A stretch of 64,000 nt of DNA from Candidatus Williamhamiltonella defendens (GTDB lineage: Bacteria; Pseudomonadota; Gammaproteobacteria; Enterobacterales; Enterobacteriaceae), in the NCBI RefSeq assembly GCF_900699045.1, contig NZ_CAADHL010000001.1:558001-622000 (forward strand), written 5' to 3'. Position numbers and translations under genes: made by a program. The notes under the pieces are model-generated. The model was not told the DNA's origin. It made no database searches and saw nothing but the letters and a program-made list of their open reading frames with translations. Below are positions 22,655 to 32,093 of the stretch, piece by piece (position 1 is the first letter of the stretch; each line of letters starts with the position of its first letter).

Positions 22655-23753
22655 ATGTTTGAAATAAATTTAATAAAAAATCAGATACAAAATTTTTCAG
22701 ATAGAGCTGAAGCTCTACGGGGGTATCTTTAACTACGATAAAAAAAAAGAAAGATTAGAAGAAATTAATGTAGAATTAGAAGAACCTAATATTTGGAAAC
22801 AGCTTGAGTGGGCACAAAAATTAGGAAAAGAACGAGCCATTTTACAGCAAATTATTGAAACCTTGAGTCAATTAGAAAAAGAATTAAAGGATGTATCGAC
22901 TTTACTAGATTTGGCCATTGAAGCTCAGGATCAGGAGATTTTTAACGAGACTGTTTTTGAACTAGAAGCTATAGAGAAAAAATTGAATCGCTTAGAATTT
23001 CGTCGAATGTTTTCTGGTAAAAATGATTTTGCTGATTGTTATCTAGATTTACAATCAGGTTCTGGTGGTACAGAAGCACAAGACTGGGCAAACATGTTGC
23101 TTCGAATGTATTTACGCTGGGCATACTCCAAAGGTTTTAAAACAGAAATTATTGAAATTTTGAATGGTGAAGTTGCAGGGATAAAATCTGCAACTCTTAA
23201 AATCACAGGAGATCATGCTTTTGGCTGGTTACGGACTGAAACTGGCGTTCATCGCTTAGTGAGAAAAAGCCCATTTGATTCAGGCACCAGGCGCCATACT
23301 TCTTTTGCGTCCGCTTTTGTTTATCCTGAATTAGAGGAAAACATTGATATAGAAATCAATTCTGCTGATTTACGTATTGATGTTTATCGTGCTTCTGGCG
23401 CAGGGGGGCAACATATTAACAAAACTGAATCTGCTGTACGCATTACTCATCTACCCACTAATATAGTCACTCAATGTCAAAGTGATCGCTCTCAACATAA
23501 AAATAAAGAGCAGGCCTTCAAACAGTTAAAAGCCAAGCTATACGAATTTGAAATTCAAAAGAAAAATGTAGATAAAAAAATAATGGAAGACAATAAATCA
23601 GACATTGGATGGGGGAGCCAAATTCGTTCTTATATATTAGATGATTCTCGTATCAAGGATTTACGCACAGGTTTAGAAACACGCAATACTCAAGCGGTTC
23701 TTGATGGTTATCTTGATAAATTTATTGAAGCCAGTTTAAAAGCAGGATTATAA
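22655..23753 (+). CDS. prfB: Peptide chain release factor 2, made by programmed +1 frameshift
   Basis: RF2 ends translation at UGA and UAA. The zero frame starts at ATG 22655 ([12 protein letters not shown]) and meets a stop at codon 26 (22730-22732). A +1 shift after CTT (skipping T22730) continues as [11 protein letters not shown] to 23753. The joined product is 365 residues, the E. coli length. The SPF stop-recognition tripeptide (KSPFDSG) is near residue 204 and the GGQ motif ([10 protein letters not shown]) near 249, both intact. The frameshift stop is TAA, not TGA. The upstream recJ is absent; lysS follows 9 bases later as in E. coli. Confidence 0.95.
22720..22733 (+). promoter_or_regulatory. 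prfB recoding site with UAA stop
   Basis: The sequence CGGGGGTATCTTTAAC holds the usual elements of the RF2 site: a G-rich Shine-Dalgarno-like element just upstream, slippery CTT (P site) and a stop in the A site followed by C. In E. coli the stop is TGA; here it is TAA at 22730-22732. Because UAA is also read by RF1, the feedback on RF2 level should be weaker. Confidence 0.9.
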
Positions 23754-23762
23754 GGATCTAGT

Positions 23763-25277
23763 ATGTCTGAAGAAAAAATATCTATTACAGAGCGAAAAGA
23801 ACTTAATCATGAGTTAAAAACTCGTCGAGAAAAATTGGCGTTATTACGAAAAAAAAGTATTGCTTTCCCAAATGACTTTCGTCAGAAACATTTCTCTGGT
23901 GATTTGCATACTGAATATGATCATAAAGAAAACAAAGAACTTATCACTTTAAATAAGGAAGTAATTCTTGCTGGGCGTATGATGACAAGACGTATCATGG
24001 GTAAAGCCTCTTTTTTTACTCTTCAGGATAAAAAAGGCCGAATTCAACTTTACGTTTCTCGCGATGATTTACCAGAAGGTATTTATAACTCAGATTTCAA
24101 AAAATGGGATTTAGGCGATATTTTAGGGGCTCGAGGTCGATTGTTTAAAACAAAAACAGGAGAGCTTTCTGTTCATTGCAGTGAATTGCGTTTACTCACG
24201 AAAGCATTGCGCCCACTGCCAGATAAATTTCACGGGCTTATAGATCAAGAGACACGATACCGTCAACGTTATTTAGATTTGATCGTCAACGAAAAATCTC
24301 GAAAAAACTTTATCTTACGTGCAAAAATAATTTCAATGCTACGCCAGTTTATGATGAACAAAGGGTTTATGGAAGTGGAAACCCCTATGATGCAATCTAT
24401 CCCAGGAGGAGCTGCAGCTCGCCCATTTTTAACGCACCATAATGCGCTGAATATCGATATGTACTTGAGAATATCGCCTGAATTGTATTTAAAACGTTTG
24501 GTGGTCGGGGGATTTGATCGCATATTTGAAATAAATCGTAATTTTCGTAACGAAGGTATTTCATTACACCACAATCCTGAATTTACCATGATGGAACTTT
24601 ACATGGCGTATGCGGATTATCAGGATTTGATTGAGTTAACAGAGGAACTGTTTCGTGAGTTAACCCTAAATGTATTAGGAACGCATGTAGTAAAATATGG
24701 CGAACATATTTTTGATTTTAGTCAACCGTTTCAAAAATGGACAATGAAAGAAGCCATTCAAAAATATCGACCTGAAATTAATATTAAAGATTTAGAAGAT
24801 AAAAATAAGGCGATACTGATTGCAGAATCTCTAGATGTTCGTGTAGAAAAATTTTGGGGATTAGGGCGAATTCAATGTGAAATTTTTGAAGAAACGGCAG
24901 AAAAACATCTTATTCAACCTGCTTTTATTACTGAATATCCAATAGAAGTTTCACCATTAGCGCGTCGAAATGACCATAATTCTTTTATTTCGGATCGATT
25001 TGAATTTTTTATTGCAGGTAAAGAAATTGGTAATGGTTTTTCTGAATTGAATGATGCTGAAGATCAAGCTCAACGTTTTAGCGAACAATTAAACTCAAAA
25101 GAAAAAGGCGATCATGAAGTGATGTCTTATGATCAAGATTATATAATTGCACTAGAACATGGATTACCTCCGACCGCAGGTTTAGGAATAGGTATTGATC
25201 GTATGATTATGCTATTGACTAATAGTATAAATATCCGTGATGTTATTTTATTTCCAATAATGCGCCCATTAAAATAA
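23763..25277 (+). CDS. lysS: Lysyl-tRNA synthetase, class II
   Basis: LysS charges tRNA-Lys. It is 504 residues long (505 in E. coli). The N-terminal anticodon-binding OB fold ([20 protein letters not shown]) precedes the class II core: motif 2 [13 protein letters not shown] followed by [15 protein letters not shown], and motif 3 [13 protein letters not shown] at the C-terminus. It is cotranscribed with prfB. With lysA dead nearby, lysine for this enzyme must presumably come from outside. Confidence 0.97.
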   Translation: MSEEKISITERKELNHELKTRREKLALLRKKSIAFPNDFRQKHFSGDLHTEYDHKENKELITLNKEVILAGRMMTRRIMGKASFFTLQDKKGRIQLYVSRDDLPEGIYNSDFKKWDLGDILGARGRLFKTKTGELSVHCSELRLLTKALRPLPDKFHGLIDQETRYRQRYLDLIVNEKSRKNFILRAKIISMLRQFMMNKGFMEVETPMMQSIPGGAAARPFLTHHNALNIDMYLRISPELYLKRLVVGGFDRIFEINRNFRNEGISLHHNPEFTMMELYMAYADYQDLIELTEELFRELTLNVLGTHVVKYGEHIFDFSQPFQKWTMKEAIQKYRPEINIKDLEDKNKAILIAESLDVRVEKFWGLGRIQCEIFEETAEKHLIQPAFITEYPIEVSPLARRNDHNSFISDRFEFFIAGKEIGNGFSELNDAEDQAQRFSEQLNSKEKGDHEVMSYDQDYIIALEHGLPPTAGLGIGIDRMIMLLTNSINIRDVILFPIMRPLK

Positions 25278-27349
25278 ATTGCGTTTTCTAATTAAAAATA
25301 GACTGTTAATATAGAAGCCTACTTTTTTTACTTTACATTAAAATGTTCTATTCATACTTTTGAAGTATGAATTTAAAGTTATATGAACTCTTGATTTGTT
25401 GTTTTTAATAATAGTATTAAGCTAATTTAAGAAATAGATATCAAATAACATTTAAATATTATTTGATTATAAAAATCATATATATAAATTATATAAAATA
25501 ATATATTAATAATTTATTATTTTTAATAAAAACATAAAATGTAGTATTTATTATTTTTTGATAATATATTAATATAATTAAATTTGATTTTTACTAAAAT
25601 AAATAATAATGTATATAGCAGTTAAATTTTTTTAAATTTACTTTTTTATAAGAACAAATTTAACTTTGTTAATCTCATTAAAAAGGTATAACATCTATAC
25701 CGATAGCGTGTCTGTAGTAACAGAAAGTAAGTTCATCGATATTGATAGTAAATCTATTCTTGATTAAAAATTAAAAATATTATTATATTATTGTATAAAT
25801 AAAGTTCATTTTCATAATAAAAAGATAAGTATTAATATAAAGGAAAGACAAAAAATTAATGATGTATCTTTTTAATGAAATTAATAGAAAAAGATATTAT
25901 TAAAGTAGTATAGTATGAAAATCATAAAGGTATATCAGATAATAATTATCATCAACTGATACATAAATTTAGAGTTTTATTAAAATAATTTAATATTCCT
26001 ATAGAAATTTTAAAAACTATCAATAGATATAGATTAAGGTTAGATAATAGTTTATTGTCTTCTTCTGTAAAATATTCTTAGTCTTAACCTTTTTAATGAT
26101 GACAATGAAAAAATCTTTTAAAAAATACAAGAGTTCTATTTATAAAATAGGACTCTTGATTTTAAAGAAAATCATAATTTAAAAATTCTCTTTTTATTCC
26201 AAAAACGCGTATGATTAAGCAAGGAAGAGGAGAAATAAAAATCAGAAATAAAGAATCAGAATTATTTTTCACTTTATAAAAATATCATTATCAGATTTTA
26301 AAAGAAAAAATAGAAAAACAAATTTGGTCACAAAATTATGTGACAGATAAGATACTCACTCAAACAATCAGTAATTCAAGAAATGAATTAAATTATCAAA
26401 CACAAAATTATTATTACCATACCAAAAAAAGTTATTTCATAGATATCTAATCTAAATTTATAGATACCGAAAAAATAAAAATAGAAAACATAAGCAGTTA
26501 CTTTAAAATATCACATTAAAAATATTCCCATTTTTAAAAATGGATCTTCTTCTACAGATGTATTAAGTGGATTTTTTCTTTCTTTTCTATTAATTTTTTG
26601 TTTTCACATTAGATAGAATAAAAATAATACACATTAAAGAAAAAATACGGATTACAGTTAATTGAGATTAAGAAAAAAGAATTTTTAGAGAAATATAAAA
26701 ACACAGCGTTTATTTTTTGAAAAAATAGACGGTATAACTTACATAGCATGTAAAACTTATAAAGAAGGCTTAACATATATAAAAATAATTTATTACTACA
26801 TTTTAATCATATTGTTTAGGATCCTAACAAGAGGCGTCTGCAGTTTTATCTATGCTTACTACCGTCCAATGCATGAAATCAGTAGTTATTGGAAAACTAA
26901 TTATTTTTAGTACACCTATATGCTTTTATCATATTAATAGACATGTTTATGTTAATATCCGCACAATAACATTGTCTAGTAATCTGTATAATGAGAAATA
27001 AAACTTTAAAATTAACCAAAAGTCCGTTTATACTATTATTGATATCAGAGATAGGGTTTTTAATGAGCAAAACGCATGCTTTATAACGAATAAAGTGCAA
27101 AATGACGAAACTCTTAATAGTTTATTTAAAACCCTTTTTCTATTAGTCCCCCACATTTTATTTTTTAAATGAAATACAGTGCTAGGCGATGAGTCACAAG
27201 AACTGATAATATTAAGTGCACTTTTATGGCAACGTAGCCGCTATCTTTCTTTCGCAAAGTTAAACAGCCACGCTCCTGTTAATTAAATCTTGACTGATAA
27301 AAGCATTTGATGTCTCTTTTTAAATGATGCTTCCCCCATAGAAAAAACG
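25278..27349. other. Very AT-rich stretch without an intact gene
   Basis: From the lysS stop to the lysA remnant there is no intact gene. 25278-25875 is very AT-rich and I recognise nothing in it. 25875-26910 holds a decayed coding tract listed separately. 26911-27349 has only short open frames on both strands with no recognisable motif. No tRNA, insertion sequence or repeat array was seen. Confidence 0.7.
25875..26910 (+). pseudogene. Unidentified decayed gene
   Basis: Protein-like segments lie on the plus strand. YENHKGISDNNYHQLIHKF starts at 25914, and MIKQGRGEIKIRNKESEL starts at 26211 in the same frame. This frame continues through KYHYQILKEKIEKQIW to the TAA at 26517, with several internal stops. 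A third piece (EKIDGITYIACKTYKEG, from 26719) is in another frame. I do not recognise the family. The Asn/Lys/Ile/Tyr-rich composition resembles AT-rich effector or toxin genes, but this is only an impression. Confidence 0.45.
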
Positions 27350-28562
27350 ATCAATTCCTTTTTATATTAAAAAAATTTAAGACCCCTCTGTAGATTTATC
27401 ATTCTGATACTCTCATAGAAAAATAAAAATTATCGCTTTTTGATGCAATGCGTTTTGCTCAAAAGACGTATTTAAATATTCATATTTTGAACTTAATGCC
27501 TGAACAGCATGTTAAAATCGATGCGGTTTTATTGAGAGAAATAGAAAAAGCCTTAAAAGCAAATTTTATTTTTGGAGAAGCCTCTTCCGATATTATTTTC
27601 ACAACCAATCATCTTATATAAGATGGCCTTAAAAAAAGTGATTCAACTAAATATTCCCCTTAACTCAGACCCCATTCATATCCTGTGGCAAATAGGTCAA
27701 GCAATATCATGACATCTAGTATGAATAAAAATTAATCATGGCTTTGGTCATGGATACCATAAAAACTAATACAGGAGGAGAAAACAGCAAGCAGGGTATT
27801 AGCTTGAAGATTTACTTAAAGCTTTAGAAAAATCGTGCAATATCAATTCAAACTCATCAGATTCCATATGCATATTGGTTCTATGGTTAATTATCAACAC
27901 CTAAAGAAAGGATGTGATACTATGGTTGAGAAAGTCATAAAATTGAACCAAAATATTAGTGCTATTTCAGCGGGAAGGGGGTTTATCTGTTGCTTATCAA
28001 AAGGAGAAAATGAGGTTGACACAGAGCACTATTACAATTTATGGCACCTGGCCCGAAAAAAATTTCCAAACACTTTGGTCATCCTACCAATCTTGAAATT
28101 GAACAGAGACGCTTTTTAGTTGCAGAATCATGAGTGCTCATTGCACAAATTCGGGCCATTAAAAATATGGGCAATCAACACTGTATCGTAGTAGATGCCG
28201 GCTTTAATGATTTCATGGAGCTGTAATCTAATGTATGGCAGCTATCATCGGATTTCATTGATACCTGCAGATGGGTGCAGATTTTAAAATAAAAAATATT
28301 AAAATCGTGGTTGCGGAGCCATTATGTAAATCCGGAGATATATTTACTCAAAATCAAAATGCTTACTTGGAAACTCGTTACCTTCCCCTCCGATCTGGAA
28401 GATTACTTAATCTTTCATAATACAGGGGGTTATGGCACTTCAATGTCATTGAATTACAACAGCCGTCCTTTAATACCAGAGGTTTTATTAAAAAATAGAG
28501 AAACACAATTGATTAGACGTCGATAAACCATAGAATAGCTTATTTTAGTAGAATTATTTTAA
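27350..28562 (+). pseudogene. lysA: lysA remnant (diaminopimelate decarboxylase)
   Basis: Pieces of LysA lie in order on the plus strand: FDAMRFAQKTYLNIHIL; IPLNSDPIHILWQIGQ; HMHIGSMVNYQHLKKG; ISAISAGRGF (compare ISAGGG); DTEHYYNLWHLARK; IEQRRFLVAES; VVDAGFNDFME; HNTGGYGTSMSLNYNSRPL; and LIRRR-stop-TIE-stop-LILVEL at the end. Several frameshifts and stops separate them. LysA makes L-lysine from meso-diaminopimelate, so this last step is lost while diaminopimelate for peptidoglycan could still be made. The remnant runs into the 3' end of the convergent permease gene. Confidence 0.93.
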
Positions 28563-29237
28563 TACGTCTCTTTTTTTAAGAAAAAAATTAACAGAAAAAT
28601 CTAATATGCAACATAAAATAAAATAAATAAGCCCCACAAATAAAAAGATTTCCATGGAATAGACCATGGTTCTGTTATTGACCTGTGTCGCTAAAAACGT
28701 TAATTCATTAACCCCGACAATATAAGATAATGATGTGTCTTTTATGAGTGATATCCATTGATTGACAAACGAAGGATACATCACGCGCAACACCTGAGGT
28801 AATATAATGAATCTTAATATTTGCCAACTATTTAAACCTAATGATAAACCTGCAGACCACTGTCCCTGACCGACAGCAACGATTCCTGACTTAACTGCAT
28901 GCGCTAAGTATGCCGACGTAATCAAAGAAAGCCCACAAACAACAGTCGTGATTTTGGGAATCTCCCATCCAAAAGCAATAGGCAATAAAAAGTAAATCCA
29001 AAAAATTAACATAATAACAGGGATAGCACGAAAAAATCCTAATACAGCAGACAAAATCCCATAGCATATACCTCTGCTTAGAACTAAGCAGATACCCCAT
29101 ACCACACCAAAAACAGAAGAAGCTATGCCCGCCAGGATGCTGATCCATAGGGTTAGGGCTGCTCCTCCTAATGGCCCATCGGGATAACCTCCATAAAGCA
29201 GGTAACGCCAATTTTCTGCAATAACCGAAAAATCCAT
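28554..29237 (-). CDS. Amino-acid ABC importer, permease 2
   Basis: This is an inner-membrane subunit of a polar amino-acid ABC importer of the His/Glu/Gln (GltK/GlnP-like) type. Five hydrophobic segments are seen. The ATPase-contact (EAA) loop reads AVGQGQWSAGLSLGLNSWQ, followed by IILPQVLRVMYPSFVNQWISLIKDTSL, the usual permease signature. I use the ATG ending at 29237 (MDFSVIAENWRYLL), one base after the stop of the first permease (TGA-A-ATG), so the two are translationally coupled. An earlier in-frame start at 29291 would overlap that gene by ~50 bases. It is the last gene of the operon. Confidence 0.88.
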   Translation of the reverse strand: MDFSVIAENWRYLLYGGYPDGPLGGAALTLWISILAGIASSVFGVVWGICLVLSRGICYGILSAVLGFFRAIPVIMLIFWIYFLLPIAFGWEIPKITTVVCGLSLITSAYLAHAVKSGIVAVGQGQWSAGLSLGLNSWQILRFIILPQVLRVMYPSFVNQWISLIKDTSLSYIVGVNELTFLATQVNNRTMVYSMEIFLFVGLIYFILCCILDFSVNFFLKKRDVLK

Positions 29238-29238
29238 T

Positions 29239-29982
29239 TCAATGCCACTTTCGAGGAACACGTTGATGATACCAGGTATTCCAGGCTTCAATTAAAGAAA
29301 TAAGTAAAATATATAAAAATGTAGCCACACCAAATGCCTGGAAGGTACGCAAAGTTTCTGTTTCAACCTGGCGTGAAGCATAAGAAAGCTCAGCGACGCC
29401 AATAGCCATTGTCAAGGAAGAATTTTTAATAATATACATGTATTGACCCAGCAAGGGCGGTAAAGCAATCCTCAATGCCTGAGGCAAAATAACATACTGC
29501 ATGGATTGCCAATGGGTTAAACCCAGCGCTTGAGCTGCGTTTTTTTGACCTAATCCTACCACAGCAATACCGGCACGAAACTCTTCTGCGATAAATGCAG
29601 ATGAATAAAGCGTTAAGCCTATGAGACCGGATAAAAACTCAAAAGATGGCCAATGAAAAGTAAAGTAAAAAATCACTAATTCATGAGGGCTATTTAACCA
29701 TTGCATCCAAGATGAAGGTAAAATTTGACCCGAGCCAAAATACCAAAAAAAAAGCTGAATTAATAATGGAGTATTGCGAAATAACATGCAGTAAAAGGTG
29801 ACCATAACCCTTTGAGCTTTGAAATCACTGTCTCTGGAGGCCGCTAAAAAAATTCCTAATAAAGTGGAAAAAATAATACTACAAACAGAGATACACAGTG
29901 TAATAAGAAAACCATTCCACAACCAAATAATATATGTCGTGTCTAAAAATTCATCAATCAAATAACTGAATGAAAAATTCAT
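29239..29982 (-). CDS. Amino-acid ABC importer, permease 1
   Basis: This is a 247-residue membrane subunit paired with the permease above (GltJ-like). Hydrophobic segments alternate with the EAA-type loop VVGLGQKNAAQALGLTHWQ and VILPQALRIALPPLLGQYMYIIKNSSL, the family signature. It lies in a three-gene operon (binding protein, permease, permease) on the minus strand. The specific substrate cannot be read from sequence; glutamate/aspartate or another polar amino acid is likely from family resemblance. No ATP-binding subunit is encoded nearby. Confidence 0.9.
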   Translation of the reverse strand: MNFSFSYLIDEFLDTTYIIWLWNGFLITLCISVCSIIFSTLLGIFLAASRDSDFKAQRVMVTFYCMLFRNTPLLIQLFFWYFGSGQILPSSWMQWLNSPHELVIFYFTFHWPSFEFLSGLIGLTLYSSAFIAEEFRAGIAVVGLGQKNAAQALGLTHWQSMQYVILPQALRIALPPLLGQYMYIIKNSSLTMAIGVAELSYASRQVETETLRTFQAFGVATFLYILLISLIEAWNTWYHQRVPRKWH

Positions 29983-30110
29983 ATCATGGTATCCAAAAAT
30001 ATTTTTAATAACCTAATTAGTAATATCAAAATTTACTTAATATTTTAATAAAAAACAAATCCTACACCAAAACAATATAGGACATATTAAATTTTTAAAT
30101 CAACAAGAAT

Positions 30111-30124
30111 CCGCTTTTTAGCGG
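30111..30124. promoter_or_regulatory. Hairpin over the binding-protein stop codon
   Basis: CCGC-TTTTTA-GCGG forms a 4-bp GC stem spanning the TAA of the binding-protein gene and lies before the two permease genes. In ABC operons such structures commonly keep the binding protein in excess over the membrane parts. It is a short stem without a strong U-run, so the role is tentative. Confidence 0.4.
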
Positions 30125-30951
30125 TTACTCTCTACTAAAGAGGTAAATTTAAAATCACCACGAGGTTCTGCTATTTTAGTATCATGACCAAACCAACGAT
30201 TATAAATTTTTACTGCTTCGCCCTCTGTTTCCATCTTTACTAAAATAGTATTAATCGCATTAATTAAATTTTTTTCTCCTTTAGCAATTGCAATCCCTTG
30301 ATATTCTTTAGTAATACTAAATGGCGAAATTTTAAAATTCGCTTTCATCTCTTCTTTTAAATTTCCCATTAAACCCACTAATTTAGCGTCATCTTGAGTA
30401 ATCGCTTGAACATTGCCATTAATTAAAGCCATGAATGCTTGCGGGGTATCATCATAAGAAATAACAATGGCTGATGGATAATTTTCGCGCAATGTGATTT
30501 CCTGTACGGTGCCTTTATCTGCACCAATCCGCAGTGATTTGAGGTCGTCAGGTTTTTTTAATACCCCTTTTTTTGCAATAAATTTCTGACCTGTTGAAAA
30601 ATAGGGCAGGCTAAAATCCACTTCTTTTGCCCTTTCAGGTGTAATAGTAAAATTAGCCGCGATTAAATCCACCTTTTTAGATTTCAATAATGGAATACGA
30701 TTAGCAGGATTTGTTTCAACAAATTCGATATTGACCCCAAAAGCTTTACCAATAGCATGAGCAATATCGACATCATATCCTGTCAGTTTTTTTATTGTTG
30801 GATCGTAATAACCAAAAGGAGGATTATTATCAAAAACAGCAACACGGATTTTCCCCGCTTTTTTTATATCATTTAGTTTATCTGCTTTTACCATTACAGA
30901 AAAAGGAATAAGAAGGGTCAATAACGTTAACATTAATGCACCGTAATTCAT
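30118..30951 (-). CDS. Amino-acid ABC importer, periplasmic binding protein
   Basis: This is a family-3 solute-binding protein (SBP_bac_3). I choose the ATG ending at 30951 because AGGAG lies eight bases upstream and the product then begins with a signal peptide (MNYGALMLTLLTLLIPFSV, cleavage near VKA-DK). The mature protein shows KIRVAVFDNNPPFGYYD, LTGYDVDIAHAIGKAFGV, LKSKKVDLIAANFTITPERA, and DFSLPYFSTGQKFI, the ligand-binding signature with the conserved Arg. It is the first gene of the operon. Confidence 0.92.
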   Translation of the reverse strand: MNYGALMLTLLTLLIPFSVMVKADKLNDIKKAGKIRVAVFDNNPPFGYYDPTIKKLTGYDVDIAHAIGKAFGVNIEFVETNPANRIPLLKSKKVDLIAANFTITPERAKEVDFSLPYFSTGQKFIAKKGVLKKPDDLKSLRIGADKGTVQEITLRENYPSAIVISYDDTPQAFMALINGNVQAITQDDAKLVGLMGNLKEEMKANFKISPFSITKEYQGIAIAKGEKNLINAINTILVKMETEGEAVKIYNRWFGHDTKIAEPRGDFKFTSLVESNR

Positions 30952-31292
30952 AAAAAAACTCCTAATAATTAAATTTTTAAAAACTTCCATCAGTTGATTA
31001 AAAATTAATTTTACATCGATATGGTCCTAACAAAACAGATAATCTCTACAAAATTATAAGGATAAACAATTTAAAGAAATATATTTATAATTATTTTAAA
31101 AGAAATTTCTTTTATTTTTATTTAAAAATAAAAGAAGGGTTTTTTAAAAAAATTTTACACGACAATATGTCATATTTTTTTCATACAAACCAAACAAAAA
31201 ACAATTATTCATATTTTATCCACAGCTAGATCAGAATAAAATCGCAGAGTAGACTATTAATCTTTTCTTTTTAATTTAATTGGTTTCTTTCT

Positions 31293-31757
31293 ATGACTTC
31301 TATTACTTTTATCACAGGCAGTACATTAGGTAATTCTGAATATGTTGCAGAACATTTGTCGGAAAAATTAACAGAAATGGGCTTTGTCACAAAAATTTTT
31401 CATGGGCCTCAATTAAGCGAGCTTAATCTCAGTGGTTTATGGTGCGTGATCACTTCCACTCATGGAGCAGGAGAGCTCCCAGATAATATTAAACCCCTGT
31501 TTAAACAAATTATTGAGGAGCAACCAGACTTATCAAAAATCCGTTTAGGATCTATAGGTCTTGGTAGCTCAGATTACGATACTTTTTGTCATGGGATAAA
31601 AAAATTAGATCAAGAGTTAACTTTAAAAGGCGCCCAAAGAATTGGAGAAATATTAAAAATAGATGTACTTAAACACGAAAATCCAGAGGATCCTGCAGAA
31701 GAATGGATAAAAAATTGGATTAATTTAAATAAAAATTTTTTCATAAGCTGTGGGTAA
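31293..31757 (+). CDS. mioC: MioC, flavodoxin-like protein beside oriC
   Basis: MioC is an FMN-binding flavodoxin-like protein; in E. coli it takes part in biotin synthase electron supply and its transcription runs towards oriC. It has 154 residues (147 in E. coli). The FMN phosphate loop is TGSTLGNSEYVAEHL, the isoalloxazine loops are STHGAGELPDN and GLGSSDYDTFCHG, and the C-terminus keeps HENPEDPAEEWIKNW. Its last codons overlap the outermost DnaA-box-like site. The order mioC-oriC-mnmG is the enterobacterial one. Confidence 0.95.
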   Translation: MTSITFITGSTLGNSEYVAEHLSEKLTEMGFVTKIFHGPQLSELNLSGLWCVITSTHGAGELPDNIKPLFKQIIEEQPDLSKIRLGSIGLGSSDYDTFCHGIKKLDQELTLKGAQRIGEILKIDVLKHENPEDPAEEWIKNWINLNKNFFISCG

Positions 31758-32006
31758 CCATGTTGAAAAGCTGTGAATAAACTGTGTATATCTATGGGAT
31801 AACTATTGTCAAAAAATACTCTGTAGATAAAAGCCATTTTTATCCACACTTTATACACAAGATAATCACAGTTAATCCACAGGAATTGATCTTCTGAAAA
31901 GCCAGGATCTATATGGTAAAAAACTACTTATCCACAGAAAAGAGTGATCCTAATAATAAAAATAATAAAAGATCTTTAAATAAAAAGATCTTATTAAAAT
32001 AACAAT
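31749..32006. other. Chromosomal replication origin oriC
   Basis: The mioC-mnmG space contains DnaA boxes on both strands: TTATCCACA at 31840-31848 and 31928-31936, TTATACACA at 31851-31859, and TGTGAATAA (reverse) at 31772-31780. Near-matches are at 31749-31757, 31822-31830 and 31873-31881. On the mnmG side (31946-32004) lies an A/T-only stretch punctuated by AAGATCTT, equivalent to the E. coli 13-mer unwinding element. Six GATC sites lie between 31888 and 32052. Position, box types and layout match E. coli oriC. Confidence 0.93.
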
Positions 32007-32093
32007 CGAATCGCCTAATTGCACTCTTGATTAAAATTTAAGTAACATAGATCTATAAAGATGGAAAAATTTTTTCGCCCAAGGTAAAGTGAC

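Noticed and set aside
26897-27100. 67-codon minus-strand frame in the decayed region
   Set aside because: No ribosome site, no recognisable motif, and AT-rich chance frames of this size are common here.
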